This document shows positions 62,401-64,000 of a stretch of 64,000 bases of DNA, in pieces (position 1 is the stretch's first letter; every line of letters begins with the position of its first letter). The position numbers and the translations under genes are program-made. This DNA comes from Flavobacterium aerium (lineage in GTDB: Bacteria > Bacteroidota > Bacteroidia > Flavobacteriales > Flavobacteriaceae): positions 62,001-126,000 of the forward strand of contig NZ_JARQWR010000005.1 of NCBI RefSeq assembly GCF_030766725.1. The letters run 5' to 3'. A model generated the notes under the pieces. It did not search any database. It was not told the origin of the DNA and was given only the letters and a program-made list of their open reading frames with translations.

Positions 62401-64000
62401 AATCGGAAAGCTATGGACATTTGGAGTACCGATTCCATGGAACGAGTTCCATGGAAATACCCCACGACATAAAATTTCAATGCCAACGTATGCTTTTGAA
62501 CCAGTAGTGTACTCGGTAGCAGAAAATTTAAATGAGTTATTATCGCAAGATATCTTCAGTAGGGAAATCCGTAAAAATAGTGAGATAAGCCAATGGTTCT
62601 ATCAACCCACTTGGAAGAGAGATAATCGGGTTACGATATGCGAGCAGGTAAATAAAGAAGACTGGTATATTGTTTTTCTCAATGATAACAGCTTTAGTAG
62701 ATTACTAATAAATGAGCTTGCAAAGACAACCACAAATATTATAACAGTATATGCAGGAAATGAATTTGTAAAAGTATCCGATACAAGCTATGAAATAGAT
62801 CTTGGAAATTCGGCAGATTATCAAAGAATATTTGATGGCTTATCAAGCAATACTATTCACCCTAAACATATTATTCAGCTCTTGAATATCAATTCAGTAA
62901 GACAAGAGAATGATAGGTTAGAGAAACAACAAGGATTCTATAGTTTATTGTATATCGCAAAAGCTCTTACAGGCATAAAAGAAAGAGTAAATGTATCCGT
63001 TGTGACGCAAGAATTACACAAAGTTTTTGGCAACGAAGATTCTCCTGCTTTAGTTTCTTTAATTGAAGGAATCCTACCTGTAATTTCTCAAGAAAATCCA
63101 GAATTACAAACCAGAAACATCGATGTAAGAGTTAGTGAAGCAAATACTGATACAGTTTTACAATTAGTAAGAGAAATTCAAGATGTTACACCGGATCGAT
63201 TTGTGGCTCATAGGCTAGAAAACAGATGGGTGAAAGTCTACGATCGAATAGATGTAAGTAATAATATACCGGTAACAAGCTCGAAGATAAAAAACAAGGG
63301 CGTATACCTAATTACAGGAGCCTTAGGTGAGTTAGGTTTTGTATTGGCAGAATATCTACTTGAAAAATATGATGCCTCTTTAATTCTAACAGGTAGGACA
63401 TTCGTTAGTGAAAAGGATCAAGACCTCACAAAATATAATCGTTTACAATTACTTCTTGAGAAAGGTAATGTAGCTTACTTTAAAGCAAATGCTTCAGACA
63501 AATCAGGTATGTTAACGGCTCTAAGCCAAGGAACTGCAATTTTTGGAGAAATTCAAGGAATCTTCCACACAGCAGGTGTGATAACAGGCCCTTCTATCAG
63601 ACGCGGAATTCATTTATTAAAAGAGGAAGAAAGTGAGATTCAATTTGAAGCGAAAGTAAAAGGAGTGGAAGTTTTGATGGATCTTTTTAAGGATCAGCCC
63701 CTTGATTTTTGTGTCTTTACCTCTTCATTAGCCACCGTGATTGGAGGGAAAGAATTTGCAGCTTATGCAGCGGCCAATGCGTATATGGACTATGTTGCCA
63801 ATGCACAATGTATAAAAAATAGTATCAGTATAAATTTTGATGGATTAAGTTTTAATGGAGAAACAGAAGAATTAGTATTAGACCCTTCAGAACTTATTGA
63901 AGTTATAGAACATTCGCTCTCAAGGTTATCGGCTAGTCAATTAGTGATCTCAGTTGGAGATTTAGAAAAAAGAATTCAAAGATGGGTTGCTCCAGCAACT
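56489..64000 (+). CDS. Hybrid NRPS-PKS (TubC-C-A-T-KS-AT-KR...), partial, Asn predicted
   Basis: The frame is open for 2504 codons and leaves the window. ATG at 56489 is used; a second in-frame ATG at 56501 fits the TubC domain equally well. TubC is 1-60, C about 68-505 (HHIISDG at 212), A about 530-1000 (loop near 687), T Ser1082 (NVGGNSL). The PKS part begins near 1145. KS has C1316 (NTACSTS), H1452 (THGTAT) and H1490 (NIGHLD). AT has S1755 (GHSIGEY) and HAFHS from 1851, both of malonyl type. KR has GALGELG from 2277 and Y2426 in YAAAN. A-domain residues DLTKIGEVG match asparagine (DLTKLGEVG). No DH or ER lies between AT and KR, so a beta-hydroxy extension is predicted. The following T domain would be outside the window. 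Confidence 0.92.
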   Translation, partial: MQINMIKWLNTLAEHGVFFKMQNDQLKILSRDKSIDKEMLLEIKEKKAEIIAYLKSQSHLINAEDQFINIPALASAESYPLSDAQKRIWILSQLEEESITYNVPFQIPLKGKYTIENLKKSIHAVIERHEILRTIFKQNEDGEVCQWILQSEAANFTIDYKDLREITDAEAQVIAYIQADSKKSFSLFQAPLIRAGLLQLEEDYYIFYCNMHHIISDGWSMNVLIKDVMTYYDAFEKNEPVLLSDLPIQYKDYASWQLAQMESESYLIHKEYWKNQFIKEVPLLDFSTTKIRPSVKTSNGEKFRTYIDAEGTRQLMDFVQMQGGSLFMALLAVTNVALHKYSGQEEFIIGTPMSGREHKDLENQIGFYVNTLALRNTIETTDNFSTIYAKVKENALQGFTHQAYSFNRLIEELDIARDTSRNALFDVMLVMQNNADKIVNNTILEEEINTIKNAGQIPAKFDLEFTFQEIGDVIDFSLIYNTDIYDGETIQRFMNHFKLLLKNVIKSPLKPLSGIEYLEEDEIEHLLNKFNDTSLELPEVTILDAFKTQILKSPDAIAVQLEGKNLTYKALDEQSNQLANCLLAKQIGQNTLIPIVLDRSLEMIVVILGILKSGNAYVPIDTSLPKDRINYIIDDTIATLVITSSKYENTLKTNSSISIDTFDFELYSSQAVEIQINPSQYSYCIYTSGSTGKPKGVLITHESLFNYSYYASQTYTKGKPLKFLLFTSISFDLTVTSIFTPLITGGSIQILPEDENKLGNLDYIQSLDFDVIKLTPSHFNVLLEFEITKKILYKGGEKVFIVGGEALQKETVNKAFSFYGNAITIWNEYGPTETTVGCISKQIQNDVNQEILIGKPTTNVQIYILDKDKAILPIGVLGEIYIGGKQLAKGYLNNEELTQEKFIKNPFVENGRLYRTGDCGKWLADGNLVFVGRIDNQIKIRGHRIELGEIENTLLSFEGIKNAAVIATDNAVSHEKELWAYITSDYEISRSDIQNHLLLSLPNYMSPSKIFRLEELPLTSNGKVDKKELLRVENAELASGEAYIAPRGKIEDALASIWSELLHKDKGEIGIDDGFFNVGGNSLKIIALKTQIEKILHQDISVAILFQNTTIRQQAEFFDTTFSSNFEAKFEGSRPQDFNTTNENRDIAIIGMSIKTPGARTISEYWNLLEKGQEPSYRFTEEELLASGVSRSLINNKNYVRSGFYLKDRNFFDASFFGYMPSEAQLLDPQTRLLHEVVWSALEDSGYNPLNYRGLIGLYAGNKANLGWQAYNLLAENSGKIDGYTASYLQDKDFANSLIAYKLNLKGAVNTVNTACSTSLVAIHHAAKSLLSGENDLAVAGGVSLQIGRKEGYIYQEGMISSPDGHTRSFDVLASGTVESEGAGVVVLKKLDKAIADGDNILAILKGSAINNDGNRKVGYTAPSVDGQIEVIKKAQQFSQVDPRTISYIETHGTATKLGDVIEFEALRQVFGNTGDKYCGLGSVKSNIGHLDTAAGVAGLIKTVLCLQHQKLAPSLHFNTPNPELRYENSNLYINDTLSPWISSYDGPRRAGVSSFGIGGTNAHIILEEYSIQDEVLKTDKPQIFTLSAKTATALERSIVELQSFLQEKESVNLSNAAWTLQSGRTTFKHRMSFTASDRATAIERLEQGSYFRNQIHGDVKKKVVFMFSGQGSQYVNMGKDLYASQEVFRETLDECFSIAEQISGNRYKEILFSEDANLIHETQNTQPILFVFEYALAKQLMHYGIQPDMMIGHSIGEYVAACLSGVFSLEDAIKIVIKRGSMIQSLPSGSMIGVGLRPEIANKYTTEAISIATINSKERCTFSGTDEAIAALCEQLTEDGISYQSLQTSHAFHSSMMRPIEEEFTNFMETITIHTPKIPYISNVSGKSITIEDLNQKSYWSDHIRKTVRFEEGLENIVSQDHVVLIEVGPGSTLYNFARSYARQSETIRACNVVRHPKEEENDTSYFLNGIGKLWTFGVPIPWNEFHGNTPRHKISMPTYAFEPVVYSVAENLNELLSQDIFSREIRKNSEISQWFYQPTWKRDNRVTICEQVNKEDWYIVFLNDNSFSRLLINELAKTTTNIITVYAGNEFVKVSDTSYEIDLGNSADYQRIFDGLSSNTIHPKHIIQLLNINSVRQENDRLEKQQGFYSLLYIAKALTGIKERVNVSVVTQELHKVFGNEDSPALVSLIEGILPVISQENPELQTRNIDVRVSEANTDTVLQLVREIQDVTPDRFVAHRLENRWVKVYDRIDVSNNIPVTSSKIKNKGVYLITGALGELGFVLAEYLLEKYDASLILTGRTFVSEKDQDLTKYNRLQLLLEKGNVAYFKANASDKSGMLTALSQGTAIFGEIQGIFHTAGVITGPSIRRGIHLLKEEESEIQFEAKVKGVEVLMDLFKDQPLDFCVFTSSLATVIGGKEFAAYAAANAYMDYVANAQCIKNSISINFDGLSFNGETEELVLDPSELIEVIEHSLSRLSASQLVISVGDLEKRIQRWVAPAT

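Noticed and set aside
39249..64000. Repeated similar stretches of hundreds of bases
   Set aside because: They are homologous C, A and T domains of the synthetases, not mobile or satellite repeats.
56489..64000. Apparent lack of a gene after NRPS3
   Set aside because: Translation shows one continuous frame from 56489 to the window end with all domain motifs in phase, so it is a gene cut by the window edge.
1..64000. CRISPR arrays, tRNA or rRNA genes, insertion sequences, phage genes
   Set aside because: No regular spaced repeats, cloverleaf-like sequences with CCA-type ends, transposase or phage motifs were seen.
39249..64000. Epimerization, methylation or thioesterase domains
   Set aside because: No such motifs appear between the T domains and the following domains or at the protein ends within the window.

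Overview
The window is AT-rich, gene-dense bacterial DNA from a member of the Bacteroidota, most likely a flavobacterium. The evidence is a type IX secretion (Por) C-terminal sorting domain, a fused CcoNO oxidase subunit, DUF2490/DUF4494/DUF4287 proteins, and promoter elements of the Bacteroidota type (TAnnTTTG). I cannot name genus or species. I see no rRNA, tRNA, CRISPR array, IS element or prophage.

Positions 1-5.6 kb hold an assimilatory sulfur operon: sulfite reductase hemoprotein (cysI), a DUF2490 outer-membrane protein, a precorrin-2 dehydrogenase fused to a TauE/SafE permease, an OsmC-like protein and an O-succinylhomoserine sulfhydrylase-type enzyme. Sulfite reduction, its siroheme cofactor and sulfide incorporation into homocysteine are thus together. 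Positions 5.6-8.5 kb carry YceI, a MarR regulator with an operator over its own promoter, and a TlpA-thioredoxin-rhodanese set.

Positions 8.5-19.5 kb form a microaerobic respiration block: an Fnr-type regulator, divergent ccoI (fixI), ccoS-ccoNO-ccoQ-ccoP-ccoG-ccoH-TauE, and hemN. Three TGAT-N4-ATCA palindromes lie before ccoI, ccoS and hemN. Each is at the same distance from a -7 element, which marks a local Fnr regulon.

Positions 19.7-37.8 kb are mixed: an SLC13/TrkA-C transporter, DUF202, a pseudouridine synthase, twin AraC regulators, small lipoproteins, a T9SS-secreted protein, a tandem paralog pair, DoxX, YdeI, DUF808, and a PadR-HAAS-serine hydrolase operon.

Positions 38.5-64 kb, running off the window end, are a nonribosomal peptide/polyketide cluster. 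It starts with a NusG-paralog antiterminator (UpxY/LoaP type) and a structured leader. It has four assembly-line genes and a CmlA-type diiron beta-hydroxylase. Domain order is [partial C]-A-T-C-A-T-C-A-T / TubC-C-A-T / hydroxylase / TubC-C-A-T / TubC-C-A-T-KS-AT-KR-. Specificity residues I aligned by hand suggest Ala/Gly-like, Leu, unassigned, Gly, Phe, Asn, then malonyl-CoA with ketoreduction. The hydroxylase directly precedes the Phe module, so a beta-hydroxy-Phe residue is the leading inference. No thioesterase, epimerization domain or exporter is in view, so the cluster is incomplete here.
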